Origin: Pedobacter paludis
GTDB taxonomy: Bacteria; Bacteroidota; Bacteroidia; Sphingobacteriales; Sphingobacteriaceae
Length of the DNA: 64,000 bases
Direction of reading: 5' to 3'
NCBI RefSeq assembly: GCF_003173575.1
Contig: NZ_QGNY01000006.1
Location: 186,001 to 250,000 of the forward strand
Shown here: one piece after another, positions 33,962 to 43,813 of the stretch
Numbering within the stretch: the stretch's first letter is position 1
Layout of the letters: every line of letters begins with the position of its first letter
Translations under genes and position numbers: made by a program
Notes under the pieces: model-generated
Database searches by the model: none
What the model saw: only the letters and a program-made list of their open reading frames with translations
What the model was told of the DNA's origin: nothing

Positions 33962-34786
33962 TTATTTTCCTCTACCTTCAAGTTTTTGTAACGAACTGAT
34001 TTCCGTATCAGTTAAGGCTTTGTTGTAAATTCTAACTTCGTCTAATTGGCCAACTAAATAGCTTGCCCAATCTTGTTTGCCAGTTGCTGTAGTTAAACTT
34101 GGTGTAGTTTGGAAATGAACTGTCCCAAAAACCATTTTACTCGCATTTTGGAAAACCAAAGCACCATTGTTTGCGATAACCTGAGTTGCTATTTTAGCTC
34201 CGTTAACATAAACTTTATAGGTTGATGTTGCTTGATCATAACTTAAAGCAATTTGATTCCATTTATCCCAAGGGCTTGTCATCGCATAGTTACCTAACCA
34301 ATTATCAACGCCACCATTGTTTATGTGGAATTTTAAATTGCCAGAAGCAGCAGTTCCACCATTTTCAAAAAAGGTTGTCATGTTACCCCAAAAAGATGTT
34401 GAATTCGAAACATCAACTAGACCAACAATACCTTTATCATTTAAAGGCATTTTTTCCCAAAGGGTTAAGGTAAAGCTTTTTAGGTTTTGAACAGCAGTTG
34501 GCGTATTAGATACCACATAGCCATTTAAAGCACCTTGCAAACCCTGACCTTTAACAGCAGGAGCAAATGAAGTTCCAGTATTAACACCTACAGTGTTGGA
34601 AACACTATCAATCAAACTTCCATCAAATGCCCAATAAGCAACTAAACTGCTAGGAGCTACTTGTTTTGCACTTGTATAGCCTCCAATGTTTAGTGCAGGA
34701 GCATAAGTGGAAGGATCAAACTCCTTTTGGCAAGAAGATAACCCTAAGGTTGCAACTGCCATCAATAAAAAATATTTTGTTTTCAT
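33962..34786 (-). CDS. LamG-domain lipoprotein, probable surface glycan-binding protein
   Basis: 274 residues: lipoprotein leader with Cys19 (VATLGLSSCQ), then a concanavalin-like LamG domain (about 45-265: LVAYWAFDGSLIDSVSN, FTLTLWEKMP, WNQIALSYDQATSTYKVYVNGAKI, GQLDEVRIYNKALTDTEI). It directly follows susD, the usual position of surface glycan-binding (SusE/F- or SGBP-type) proteins. No catalytic residues are recognisable, so binding rather than cleavage is likely. Confidence 0.85.
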   Translation of the reverse strand: MKTKYFLLMAVATLGLSSCQKEFDPSTYAPALNIGGYTSAKQVAPSSLVAYWAFDGSLIDSVSNTVGVNTGTSFAPAVKGQGLQGALNGYVVSNTPTAVQNLKSFTLTLWEKMPLNDKGIVGLVDVSNSTSFWGNMTTFFENGGTAASGNLKFHINNGGVDNWLGNYAMTSPWDKWNQIALSYDQATSTYKVYVNGAKIATQVIANNGALVFQNASKMVFGTVHFQTTPSLTTATGKQDWASYLVGQLDEVRIYNKALTDTEISSLQKLEGRGK

Positions 34787-34805
34787 TTTTATTAAAAATT
34801 AGCGA

Positions 34806-36287
34806 TTAATAACCTGGATTTTGAGTTAAAGTACCTGCGCTTAAATCGATCTCTGTAGATGGAATTGGCCAAACTTCGTTTTTGCCTGCTTTCCAGCCTT
34901 TTGTACCAAATACTGCGGTACCGCGACCTTGACGAATTACATCAAAATAACGATCAGATTCCATAGCTAACTCAACTTGTCTTTCTTTCCAAATGGCCTG
35001 ACGAATCGCATCTTTGTCTGTTGAAGTAACATCAGGTAAAACACCAGAAACACCACCTCTCGCACGAGCACGAACCCTGTTTAAGGAAGTTTTTGCCTGT
35101 GTTGGATTTCCCAATTCATTTGCAGCTTCTGCATTCATTAGCAATACATCGGCAAAACGCATTACTCTAACATTTTGTTGAGCGCCTTCATTAAAACCAG
35201 TAATGATTAAACTAAATGGAACGTAAGATTTTTGATTATACATCGGATTATCGCCAGTAGCCGGAATGATATCACCTTCAGGTGTGGTTTCACCTCTAAA
35301 AATGATGGTTGCGTCTCTTCGTGTATCGCCAGCCTCATATGCAGCTGCTAAAGTAGCTGTTGGTACATTAAAGCCCCAACCTGCAACTGTTCCTCTTACA
35401 CCTTGAACCTGACTATATTGAGAAGTTGCAGAACCTGCGATGTTTTGTTTAATTTCACACTGTATCTCAAAAATCGACTCAATGTTGTTTTCATTATTTA
35501 AACGGAAACTCTGCTCGTAATTAGGAAACAAATCGTAACCTAAAGTCATTACAGTATTGGTAAAAGATAAAACTTGATCCCATTTAGCTTGGTACATAGC
35601 AACTTTAGCATGTAATGCTAATGCAGCGCCTTTTGTAGCTCTACCTAAATCGGTAATTGGATAACTTTGTGGTAAACCTGCAGCTGCATCATCCAAATCT
35701 TTTTCAATCGCTGCCCAAACTTGTGCTTTTGGAGTTCTGGGAATATTAAATTCTGATGCATCTTTTGGAAGGCTTAAGCGTAATGGCACATCGCCAAACG
35801 CACGAACCAACCTAAAGTATGAGTAAGCACGAACAAACTTAGCTTCTGCCAAGTAGCGGGCTTTCAAGCTGGCATCCATATTAATTGCTGGAATATTAGC
35901 CAATACCTGGTTACATAAATTGATATTTTGGTACTGACCTGTCCAAAAACCCTGAAATTGTCCTTCTGTTGATGAAGCCGAATAGTTGTCAAAATTATTA
36001 AGGTAACTCGCATCATTAACAGAGCTTCCTTTTTCAGCGTCATCTCCAGGGATACTTTCCACTGCAAGTGCAGGGAAGGCAGTATTTTCCCACGATCTTA
36101 AATTACCGTAAATTGCATTTACAGCTTTTGTTGCATCATCCTGCGATTTCCAAAAGGTAACTGCGGGTTGCTGAGCCTGTGGGTCTACATTTAAAAAATC
36201 TTTTTTACATGCAGGTAATGTCAAAAGAGTTGAGCACAATGCGATTATGCTAACTTTTTGAATATAATTATTTTTATAATTTTTCAT
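34806..36287 (-). CDS. SusD/RagB family outer-membrane nutrient-binding lipoprotein
   Basis: 493 residues with lipobox Cys27 (LLTLPACKKDF). The SusD fold is evident from DFLNVDPQAQQPAVTFWKS, ARYLAEAKFVRAYSYFRLVRAFGDVPL (TPR-like helices), LHAKVAMYQ, RFADVLLMNAEAANELG and the C-terminal ERQVELAMESDRYFDVIRQGR. It caps the SusC channel on the cell surface and captures the oligosaccharide. It is encoded 13 bases after susC. Confidence 0.95.
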   Translation of the reverse strand: MKNYKNNYIQKVSIIALCSTLLTLPACKKDFLNVDPQAQQPAVTFWKSQDDATKAVNAIYGNLRSWENTAFPALAVESIPGDDAEKGSSVNDASYLNNFDNYSASSTEGQFQGFWTGQYQNINLCNQVLANIPAINMDASLKARYLAEAKFVRAYSYFRLVRAFGDVPLRLSLPKDASEFNIPRTPKAQVWAAIEKDLDDAAAGLPQSYPITDLGRATKGAALALHAKVAMYQAKWDQVLSFTNTVMTLGYDLFPNYEQSFRLNNENNIESIFEIQCEIKQNIAGSATSQYSQVQGVRGTVAGWGFNVPTATLAAAYEAGDTRRDATIIFRGETTPEGDIIPATGDNPMYNQKSYVPFSLIITGFNEGAQQNVRVMRFADVLLMNAEAANELGNPTQAKTSLNRVRARARGGVSGVLPDVTSTDKDAIRQAIWKERQVELAMESDRYFDVIRQGRGTAVFGTKGWKAGKNEVWPIPSTEIDLSAGTLTQNPGY

Positions 36288-36300
36288 CTCTTAATTGATA

Positions 36301-39300
36301 TTAGAAAGTAACTTGAAGACCTAATCTATAAGTTGCTGATAATGGATAAACATTAGCATCAATACCTCTTGAAGTTGGACCACTACCAGTATCATATCCA
36401 ATTTCTGGAGTGAAGCCTTTGTATCCAAATAAGTTAACAGCATTTTGTGCATCAGCAAATACCCTTACTTTTTTAATGCTTAATTTGTTCATTAAACTAG
36501 CTGGTAAAACATAACCCAGTTGAATGTTTCTTAAACGGATATATGATCCATCTTCTACGTAGAATGAATTTGGTGCTGCGTTTGCAGTAGAACCCACATT
36601 TGCTGATGGATAAGTTGTAGAAGTACCTTCTCCATGCCATCTGTTATCGTAAAAATCTTTGCTGAAGTTCTCATTACCAAAACGATAAGCAATATTTGCA
36701 TTGTAAACATCAACATCAGCTACACCCTGAATATCAAGTGTTAAATCGAAATTTTTATAACCAAATGTTGAACTAAGTCCGTAGCTGTATTTTGGATTTG
36801 GATTTCCTAAAACAACACGGTCTTTTCCATCAATTACACCATCGCCGTTTGTATCAACATATTTGAAATCTCCAGGCTTAGCCGAAGTTTTTTGAGCTGA
36901 AGCAGCAACATCAGCCGCATTTTGGAAAATTCCTGCTACCTGATATCCGAAAAATGCACCAATTGGACTTCCTTGAACGGTTCTAGTAGCTAATGCACCA
37001 TTTGCAATTCCTTGTCCACCACCATAAATTGGGTTTAGACCTGTGATTACAGATAATACTTTGTTATTATTGATGCCAACGTTTGCACTTACTGAATAAC
37101 TAAAATCGCTTTTCGTTTTATCAGCATATGTTGCCAAGAATTCAAAACCACGGTTTTGGAAGTCGGCCTGGTTACCAATTAGTTTGCTTGATGCAGTACC
37201 AATTGAGCTTAATACGTTAATATCAAAGATTGCTTGCTGCGTTTTTTTGTTGTAAAAACCAGTCTCGATGCTCAAACGATTGTCTAAGAATCTAGCCTCT
37301 AAACCTAAATCTGTACCAACTGTACGTTCCCAGTTTAAGAATGAAGGAACAATAGAGTTAACGCTTGCACCTGTATAGCCTACACCATTAAAGAATGCAA
37401 CTAAGTTACCACCTTGAGCAATGGTTAAAGTTGTTGGATTAACCGGAACACCAGCGTTACCTACTTTACCCCAAGATCCTTTTAATTTTAAATAGTTAAC
37501 AACTTTTTGATCTTTCATAAAATCCTCGCTAGTTACAACCCATCCTGCTCCAACTGCTGGGAAATTACCCCATAAATCCCCACCGTTAAAGAATTGAGAA
37601 GCCCCATCTCTACGAATGGTTGCGTTTAATAAATAACGATCTTTGAAAGAGTAATTTACACGACCGAAATAAGATGCCGAAGTTCTTAAACTTCCTCCGT
37701 CACCTACAGTACGGGTTCCAGCTGATCCTAAAGCAAGGTATAAATCACCATCGCTAGAGTAGGGAACGTCAAATGCAGCAGAATTAATGAAATAATTTTT
37801 TCTACGTTGTGCAGTTGTACCGGCGAGTATTGTAATGTTATGATCACCGAAAGTGTTTTTGTAGGTTAAAGTATTCTCTACGATCCAATTTCTATTTTCA
37901 TCTCTCTTAATGTCAAGTTTACTCTGAGTATTTCTCTGTCCCTGAGTTGCTTGATATACAGGAGCATAAGCTCTAACCTCATTTTGTGCAAATTCGCCAC
38001 CTGCACTTGTTCTAAAAGTAAAATGCTTTGCAAAAGTTAACTCGGCATACACATTTCCAGTAATACGATAGTTTTTAGATTTTTGGTTAAAATAATCCAA
38101 AGTAACCTGAGGGTTAAAGTTGTTACCACCACCTAATCCAAAATCGTTCGCATCACCATAAGATCCATCTGCATAATAAACAGGTACTACTGGGCCAGCA
38201 GCATAAAGCTGACGAAAAATACCCCCGTCTATATCATTAGAATTAATTGCAGTTCCAGAAACCGTATAGCCAATTTTCAATGGTTTTAAAACTTGAAAAT
38301 CATTAGATAATTTGGCTGTATAACGAGTATAGTCTTGAGTTTTAACAATACCCTCTTCATTTGTATAACCTAAAGAGAAGTTGTAAGTTGTTTTCTCAGT
38401 TCCACCGTTTACAGAAATCTGATGGTTGGTTTGCAATGCATTTCTAAATCCTTGATTGTACCAGTTTGTACCTTCTCCATAACTCGCTGGATTAGCAAAA
38501 AGTGGAGCTGCTGTTGCATCATTAGATTTAATCAATTCGTTAATTATTGTTGCATATTCTGTAGCATTAGCCATTTCAATTTGATTGGTTACTTTTTTAT
38601 AACCTACCGAGCCGTTATAGCTAATTACAGGATCGCCTGTTTTACCTTTTTTAGTGGTAATTAAAACCACACCATTAGCAGCACGAATACCATAAATAGA
38701 TTGAGAAGATGCATCTTTTAAAATACTTAAATTTTCAATGTCACTTGGATTTAGAAAGCTTACATCATCAAACCAAACACCATCCACTACATATAATACA
38801 CCTAAGTTACCATAAATTGTTCCCGTACCACGGATTGTAATTTGTGGTGATGAACCTGGGGAACCGCTATTTGTAATGTTAACACCAGCAACTTTACCCT
38901 GTAATGCGCTAATTGGGTTAACCGAAGCTTGCTTAGAGATGTCTTCACCTTTTACTGAAGCTACTGAACCAGTAACATCAATTTTTCTTTGTGTACCATA
39001 ACCCACAACCACTACTTGATCGAGTTGTTGGCTATTTGAAGCAAGTACAATATTTAGAGTTGTACGGTTATTTACCGGCACTTCTTGTGTTACATATCCA
39101 ATATATGTAAATACCAATGTTGCATTCGCCGGAGCGTTGATGCTGAATGCACCCGTTGCATCTGTTTGTGTGCCATTTTGTGTTCCCTTTACCAACACGC
39201 TTACGCTAGGAATGGTCGACTTGTCGCCTCCATCTGTTACCCTACCTTTTACGGTAATGTTTTGCGCAAATGCTACGTTAATTGCGAGTAAACAAATTCC

Positions 39301-39336
39301 GGCTAGAACAGAAATTCTTGTAAAGATTCTTTTCAT
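36301..39336 (-). CDS. SusC/RagA family TonB-dependent outer-membrane transporter
   Basis: 1011 residues. Signal peptide to about residue 24 (AINVAFA/Q), CarboxypepD_reg-like domain (about 27-110: ITVKGRVTDGGDKSTIPSVSVLVKGT...FTYIGYVTQEV), the SusC signature VVVVGYGTQRKIDVTGSV, a plug domain to about 225, then the large beta-barrel ending in YRLGLQVTF with a terminal aromatic residue. It imports oligosaccharides captured by SusD. No N-terminal anti-sigma-interaction (STN) domain is present; control is more likely through the sensor protein encoded upstream. Confidence 0.96.
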   Translation of the reverse strand: MKRIFTRISVLAGICLLAINVAFAQNITVKGRVTDGGDKSTIPSVSVLVKGTQNGTQTDATGAFSINAPANATLVFTYIGYVTQEVPVNNRTTLNIVLASNSQQLDQVVVVGYGTQRKIDVTGSVASVKGEDISKQASVNPISALQGKVAGVNITNSGSPGSSPQITIRGTGTIYGNLGVLYVVDGVWFDDVSFLNPSDIENLSILKDASSQSIYGIRAANGVVLITTKKGKTGDPVISYNGSVGYKKVTNQIEMANATEYATIINELIKSNDATAAPLFANPASYGEGTNWYNQGFRNALQTNHQISVNGGTEKTTYNFSLGYTNEEGIVKTQDYTRYTAKLSNDFQVLKPLKIGYTVSGTAINSNDIDGGIFRQLYAAGPVVPVYYADGSYGDANDFGLGGGNNFNPQVTLDYFNQKSKNYRITGNVYAELTFAKHFTFRTSAGGEFAQNEVRAYAPVYQATQGQRNTQSKLDIKRDENRNWIVENTLTYKNTFGDHNITILAGTTAQRRKNYFINSAAFDVPYSSDGDLYLALGSAGTRTVGDGGSLRTSASYFGRVNYSFKDRYLLNATIRRDGASQFFNGGDLWGNFPAVGAGWVVTSEDFMKDQKVVNYLKLKGSWGKVGNAGVPVNPTTLTIAQGGNLVAFFNGVGYTGASVNSIVPSFLNWERTVGTDLGLEARFLDNRLSIETGFYNKKTQQAIFDINVLSSIGTASSKLIGNQADFQNRGFEFLATYADKTKSDFSYSVSANVGINNNKVLSVITGLNPIYGGGQGIANGALATRTVQGSPIGAFFGYQVAGIFQNAADVAASAQKTSAKPGDFKYVDTNGDGVIDGKDRVVLGNPNPKYSYGLSSTFGYKNFDLTLDIQGVADVDVYNANIAYRFGNENFSKDFYDNRWHGEGTSTTYPSANVGSTANAAPNSFYVEDGSYIRLRNIQLGYVLPASLMNKLSIKKVRVFADAQNAVNLFGYKGFTPEIGYDTGSGPTSRGIDANVYPLSATYRLGLQVTF

Positions 39337-39690
39337 GCTTATTATAAATTTAGTTTAATTGTTAAGCTAAATGTGAGGTTGTTTTTCTGACTGTGCAAGT
39401 GTTTCTACCTCTACATTATTACATCATATGGATGTGTAGGGTATCTCAACAATCAAAACCAATTGTGATTTTGGGCCAAAAATGCAGTTTTAGCAATTGT
39501 AACTGAATAATTACCTACACACAAGTGTACAAAATACACCAAGTGATTTGTGGGGTGTAATTTTTGTCTATGAGAGGTAATGATGTAGTACTAGAAATAA
39601 AAATTTTTAAAGATGTTCAGAAGATTAGAATTTTATGCAAACGTTCCCGACCTAGCAACACCCTAGTTTATTGCAAAAATCCTGCGCTTA
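39337..39690. promoter_or_regulatory. Upstream region of the first SusC operon
   Basis: 354 bases without a gene. I see no exact TAnnTTTG box facing susC. There is a spaced inverted repeat, tgtgtagg (39433-39440) and cctacaca (39514-39521), plus a nearby acatc/gatgt hairpin at 39420-39434. These are candidate operator half-sites for the adjacent LuxR-type regulator; the assignment is speculative. Confidence 0.4.
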
Positions 39691-42576
39691 TTACAGCTCC
39701 ATTAAAAATTCTGTTAGGTTTTTATCGTGTGGTACTTCTAATTTTTTGCGCAGCCGATATCGACGAATTTCTACTCCTCTTAAAGTAATATTTAACAAGG
39801 AAGACATTTCTTTGCTGCTCATGTTCATCCTTAAATATGCACAGAGTTTTAAATCGTTGGGTACAAGATCCGGGTGTTGGGCTTTAAGCTTTTTAAAGAA
39901 ACTTTCATGGGCTTCATTAAAGCTGTTTTCAAACAAATGCCAATCCCGTTCATCATTCATCCCATCATTAATAACCTTCTGGATTTTTCGAGTTTGATCT
40001 TCGGATAATTTCTTACCACTTTCATCCTTCAGCTTTGCAATCTCGTCACCTAGTTTTTGAAGCAGTTCATTCTTGTAAACCAAAGTCATTGCAGAGTTGG
40101 CCAACTCCCTGTTTTTAGAAGCCAGTTCTGCCTGGAGTTTTTCTGTTTGAAGTTTGTGAATTTGCCTTTCATTTGCTTCAGCTTCCTGTTTTAAAATTTC
40201 ATCTTGCTCAGTTTTTAGGCGATCGCTGATTTTTTGACTGTCCTTTTGAAGTTTTCGTTCATAAATTTTCTTACCCATTATCAAAGCAATTACAGCAAAA
40301 ATTAGGTAGAAGAGAACTGCCCAATTATTTAAATACCATGGTCTTAAAATGGTAAACTCGTAGGTTGTAACCTCACTTATGGATGAATCATCGGTTTTTG
40401 CCCTTACTTTAAATGTATAATTTCCACTGCCTAAGTTGGTGAAATCTTTTTGTGTAGCGTAACTCCAGTCAGACCAATCTTTAGAATAACCTTCTAAATA
40501 ATATTGATATTTAATCTTTGCTTGCCTGTAATATGGCAGTGCGAAGGAAATTCGAATGTTGTTTCTACTATAACGAATCTCTGTTGGACCATCATCATTA
40601 CCGGTTTCACTAATTGTGAAGTATTTATCCGTGATATCATCCACCCGTCTGATTAAAACTAATGGAAGCCTGTGTTTATTTGATGCAGTATTTTGACTGG
40701 TATTATAAATAACAAAACCATCATCAACACTGATTAAATATATAGAATTGCTAATTCGGCTTATATTTTCATAATATTGAACCATTCTTCCGTCTAATAG
40801 ACTAAACTGATTTGAATCAATTTCTATTTTTCCAGGTTCGGTAAAGTTAACCAGAGCTGTTTTGCCATGGTTTATAAACCAGTATTTTTTATCGCCTGCA
40901 CTTATAATTTTATTTGAAGTAGCGAAAGAACCGAGTTTTTTATTAAGAACCTCATACTTTGTAAATTTGTTGCTCAATTCATCGTATGTATAAAAACCCA
41001 CATCAGAAGAAAAGACAATTCTATTCTCTAAGTTGAAAATATTAATGTTGTAATTTCCGGGTAAGCCATTTTTTTCGTCGAAATACTTTGTGCTGATAAC
41101 CCGTGTGTAATCCGAATTTAGGGTTAATTTATACAATCCTTTGTAAGCATGAGCAACCCAAACGTCGCCCTTATTATCTTGTTCTACATAACGGGATGGA
41201 GCATCGAAACCAGCTATTTTTGTAATAAATTTTAATCCGGAAGCTGGCGACTTTGTAAAGAGCGCAAGTCCGGTATAGGTTCCTTGAATTAAATTATCTG
41301 GACTCGAATTTAGTTTCTTGATGGTCCAGCCACCGCTAGAATGAGAGATCCATTCAATTTTATCGCCAAGGACTTTAAATGTTCCATTATTATGGCCACA
41401 AATCAGTTCATTATCTATTATGGCCAATTCCCAAACCTGACCTTGTGAATTGGGGATTAATCTAAAATTAAAAGATAATAGCTCTTTATTGGGTGCCCAT
41501 TCACTGTAAAATAAGCCTTGATTGGTTCCCAGGTAAATTTTGCCATTAAAAATAATACTGGAGTAGACGGTTCCAAATTGTCCTGTTTTATCAAAATAGA
41601 AATAGAGTGGCGAGTTTAGCTCGATCCGATCGATTCCATTATCAAGTCCGGTCCATAAATTTTGTTCGTTATCGGCATATAAACTCAATACCGTATTGTT
41701 TTGTAAACCACTAGATTTATTGATTTTTTGAACGATACGTCCCTCTTCATCAATAATGATTAGGCCATTTAATATGGTTCCGTAAGCATAATATTTACCT
41801 AACAGGCTTACGCCATTGTTTAACTGATAGGTTTTTAAATAGTTGTTTGCGGGTGTATTTAATGGCGTAAAATTTTTACCGTCGTATATAAATAAACCGT
41901 TTTTACTCGTACCGATTATAAAACCGCCACTTTTGTAAGGTAAAATTGATAAAATTCCTTCCTTACCCAATTTATCACTTTGTGTTACAAATTCTAATTT
42001 ATTTCCCTTCAGCTCAAAAAGGCCTTTATCCAAAACTTCGATAAAATATCGATTGTAAACTTTATGAAGAAATAAAAAAGATGATGGTGATTTTACGATT
42101 TCAATCTTGTTGTTTTGATAAATGAAGATTCTAGAAAAGGATTGAAAGATTACTCTGTCTTTATCGACATATATTTTCCAAACTTCGTCCGTAACAGATA
42201 CGCCTTTTGGTAAAAGATTGGTGAGTGAATTGTAGGTGAGTTTATTGTTTTTGATTGCCCAATAACCAAATTCTCCGAAGCTCCCTGTATAGATTCTTCC
42301 CTTATTGTCTGTCGCTACTGAACGAACAATCTGCCTGTTTGGCATCTTGTATTTTTGCCAATAACGGCCATCAAATGTGAGCAAACCTTCTGCATTGCCA
42401 AAGTACATAACCCCATTTTGATCTTTTGCAATACTCCAATTTTGATTTCCGGAAGCGTAAAGTGCTTTTGGGTAATTTTCTATATACGGTACCCCGATAC
42501 TTTTGATATCGGCAGCAAAAAGTTTAAAGGATATTAAAATAAGGGATATGAAAATTAAACGTACTGTTTTTTGCAT
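39691..42576 (-). CDS. Membrane-bound one-component sensor-regulator (beta-propeller, Y_Y_Y, LuxR-type HTH)
   Basis: 961 residues. Signal sequence (MQKTVRLIFISLILISFKLFA), two-component-regulator-type beta-propeller repeats (about 25-650, with NQNWSIAKDQNGVMYFGNAEGLLTF-like blades), a Y_Y_Y domain (about 690-760: YQYYLEGYSKDWSDWSY...GNYTFKVRA), one membrane helix (WAVLFYLIFAVIALIMG), a long coiled coil, and a C-terminal HTH (PNDLKLCAYLRMNMSSKEMSSLLNITLRGVEIRRYRLRKKL). Unlike hybrid two-component systems it lacks kinase and receiver domains, so periplasmic glycan sensing is coupled directly to DNA binding. It lies upstream of susC and is the likely local activator. Confidence 0.88.
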   Translation of the reverse strand: MQKTVRLIFISLILISFKLFAADIKSIGVPYIENYPKALYASGNQNWSIAKDQNGVMYFGNAEGLLTFDGRYWQKYKMPNRQIVRSVATDNKGRIYTGSFGEFGYWAIKNNKLTYNSLTNLLPKGVSVTDEVWKIYVDKDRVIFQSFSRIFIYQNNKIEIVKSPSSFLFLHKVYNRYFIEVLDKGLFELKGNKLEFVTQSDKLGKEGILSILPYKSGGFIIGTSKNGLFIYDGKNFTPLNTPANNYLKTYQLNNGVSLLGKYYAYGTILNGLIIIDEEGRIVQKINKSSGLQNNTVLSLYADNEQNLWTGLDNGIDRIELNSPLYFYFDKTGQFGTVYSSIIFNGKIYLGTNQGLFYSEWAPNKELLSFNFRLIPNSQGQVWELAIIDNELICGHNNGTFKVLGDKIEWISHSSGGWTIKKLNSSPDNLIQGTYTGLALFTKSPASGLKFITKIAGFDAPSRYVEQDNKGDVWVAHAYKGLYKLTLNSDYTRVISTKYFDEKNGLPGNYNINIFNLENRIVFSSDVGFYTYDELSNKFTKYEVLNKKLGSFATSNKIISAGDKKYWFINHGKTALVNFTEPGKIEIDSNQFSLLDGRMVQYYENISRISNSIYLISVDDGFVIYNTSQNTASNKHRLPLVLIRRVDDITDKYFTISETGNDDGPTEIRYSRNNIRISFALPYYRQAKIKYQYYLEGYSKDWSDWSYATQKDFTNLGSGNYTFKVRAKTDDSSISEVTTYEFTILRPWYLNNWAVLFYLIFAVIALIMGKKIYERKLQKDSQKISDRLKTEQDEILKQEAEANERQIHKLQTEKLQAELASKNRELANSAMTLVYKNELLQKLGDEIAKLKDESGKKLSEDQTRKIQKVINDGMNDERDWHLFENSFNEAHESFFKKLKAQHPDLVPNDLKLCAYLRMNMSSKEMSSLLNITLRGVEIRRYRLRKKLEVPHDKNLTEFLMEL

Positions 42577-42648
42577 AAAATGGTTATTTGGCTAAGCCAT
42601 TGTTGCAACAAAGTAAATGAAAAAAAGTTAGATGGTTATTAGACAATG

Positions 42649-42720
42649 GTTAATGGCTAAATGAATTTTTGATTATTAGCTTATTTGAAAGTAAACAGAC
42701 GTTAGCTATGAACCATTAAC
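42649..42720. repeat. Imperfect intergenic inverted repeat
   Basis: gttaatgg (42649-42656) and ccattaac (42713-42720) form the arms, with further word-level complementarity (ggctaa/ttagct). It separates the trhO stop and the regulator start. Function unknown. Confidence 0.45.
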
Positions 42721-42736
42721 TATAACCAATTAACCC

Positions 42737-43684
42737 TTAACCTACAGCTTCTGTTTTTTTACCAACCGGTTGAGGTACTTTAACGTAATAGCCAGTTCCA
42801 TCGTAAGGACGTTTTCTTGGGTTAGTAGTACATGCGGTTGAGCAACATCCTTCCAATGCATCGCCACAGTCATCGCATTGCGTAATGTGTTCATTACACT
42901 CCGGATTGGCACAGTTAATCATTTTAGGTGTAGTTTTACCGCAGTTGTAACAAACTGAAACGATTGTAGGATTTACTTCATTAACATCAACAGCGATACG
43001 ATTGTCGAAAACATAACACTTGCCTTCAAAATCTTTTCCTCCAGCTTCTTTTCCGTATTTTATAATTCCGCCATGGAGCTGATATACATCGTTAAAACCG
43101 TGGTGCAAAAGTAAGGCAGAAGCTTTTTCGCACTTAATACCGCCAGTACAGTAGGTTAGAATTTTTTTGTCTTTGTACTGGGCAAGCTGATTAATCTGTT
43201 CTGGAAAATCGCGGAAATTTTCAATATCTAAGGTAATCGCATTCTTAAATTTACCAAGATTATGCTCGTAATTTGAGCGCACATCAAGAATAATTACATC
43301 TTCCTCATCTTTCATTTTCATGAAATCTACAGGCTCTAAATGCTTTCCTGTTTGTTCGTTTGGATTAATAATAGAAGTATCTCTTAAGCCAGAATGAACA
43401 ATTTCCGATTTATAACGACAATGCATTTTGATAAAAGATGGCTCTTCAACATCATCAATTTTAAATTCCGTTTTAGCAAATCTTTCATCGGCATGAATGG
43501 CCTCCATATAGGTTTTGCAATTTTCGATAGTACCAGAAACAGTACCATTTAAACCTTCATCAGCAACGATTATACGGCCAACTAAATTTAAGGATTTACA
43601 AAATTTAAGGTGATCGGTAGCAAATTGCTCCGCGTTTGCTATATAGCTATAGCAATAATAAAGTAGTGTTTGATATTTTTCCAT
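42737..43684 (-). CDS. trhO: tRNA uridine(34) hydroxylase, rhodanese-type
   Basis: 315 residues. An N-terminal acylphosphatase-like domain (LLYYCYSYIANAEQFATDHLKFCKSLNLVGRIIVADEGLNGTVSG) is followed by a rhodanese domain (VIILDVRSNYEHNLGKF...ILTYCTGGIKCEKASALLLHHGF) with the conserved Cys of CTGGIKCE, and a Cys-rich C-terminal segment (CYNCGKTTPKMINCANPECNEH) that probably binds zinc. This is the YceA/TrhO family, which hydroxylates U34 of certain tRNAs with O2 on the way to 5-oxyacetyl- or methoxyuridine. A TATCTTTG box at 43725-43732 (minus) is a likely promoter element. Confidence 0.93.
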   Translation of the reverse strand: MEKYQTLLYYCYSYIANAEQFATDHLKFCKSLNLVGRIIVADEGLNGTVSGTIENCKTYMEAIHADERFAKTEFKIDDVEEPSFIKMHCRYKSEIVHSGLRDTSIINPNEQTGKHLEPVDFMKMKDEEDVIILDVRSNYEHNLGKFKNAITLDIENFRDFPEQINQLAQYKDKKILTYCTGGIKCEKASALLLHHGFNDVYQLHGGIIKYGKEAGGKDFEGKCYVFDNRIAVDVNEVNPTIVSVCYNCGKTTPKMINCANPECNEHITQCDDCGDALEGCCSTACTTNPRKRPYDGTGYYVKVPQPVGKKTEAVG

Positions 43685-43724
43685 AACGCTATTGATACCG
43701 TTGCAAACGGCGTTTAAAGCGGGG

Positions 43725-43732
43725 CAAAGATA
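43725..43732 (-). promoter_or_regulatory. Likely -7 box of trhO (TATCTTTG)
   Basis: An exact TAnnTTTG match on the minus strand, 40 bases before the trhO start. No clear -33 element is visible. Confidence 0.5.
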
Positions 43733-43752
43733 AGGAAATTATGTAAGATGTG

Positions 43753-43800
43753 AAATGTAAGATGTAAAATGAAAAACGGTTCATTACCCATCTTACATTT
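43753..43800. repeat. Intergenic inverted repeat with 12-bp perfect arms
   Basis: aaatgtaagatg (43753-43764) and catcttacattt (43789-43800). The same words occur, decayed, near 15481-15605. It lies between the DUF5686 gene and trhO and may act as a transcription boundary. Confidence 0.65.
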
Positions 43801-43813
43801 CGTATCCACCATC

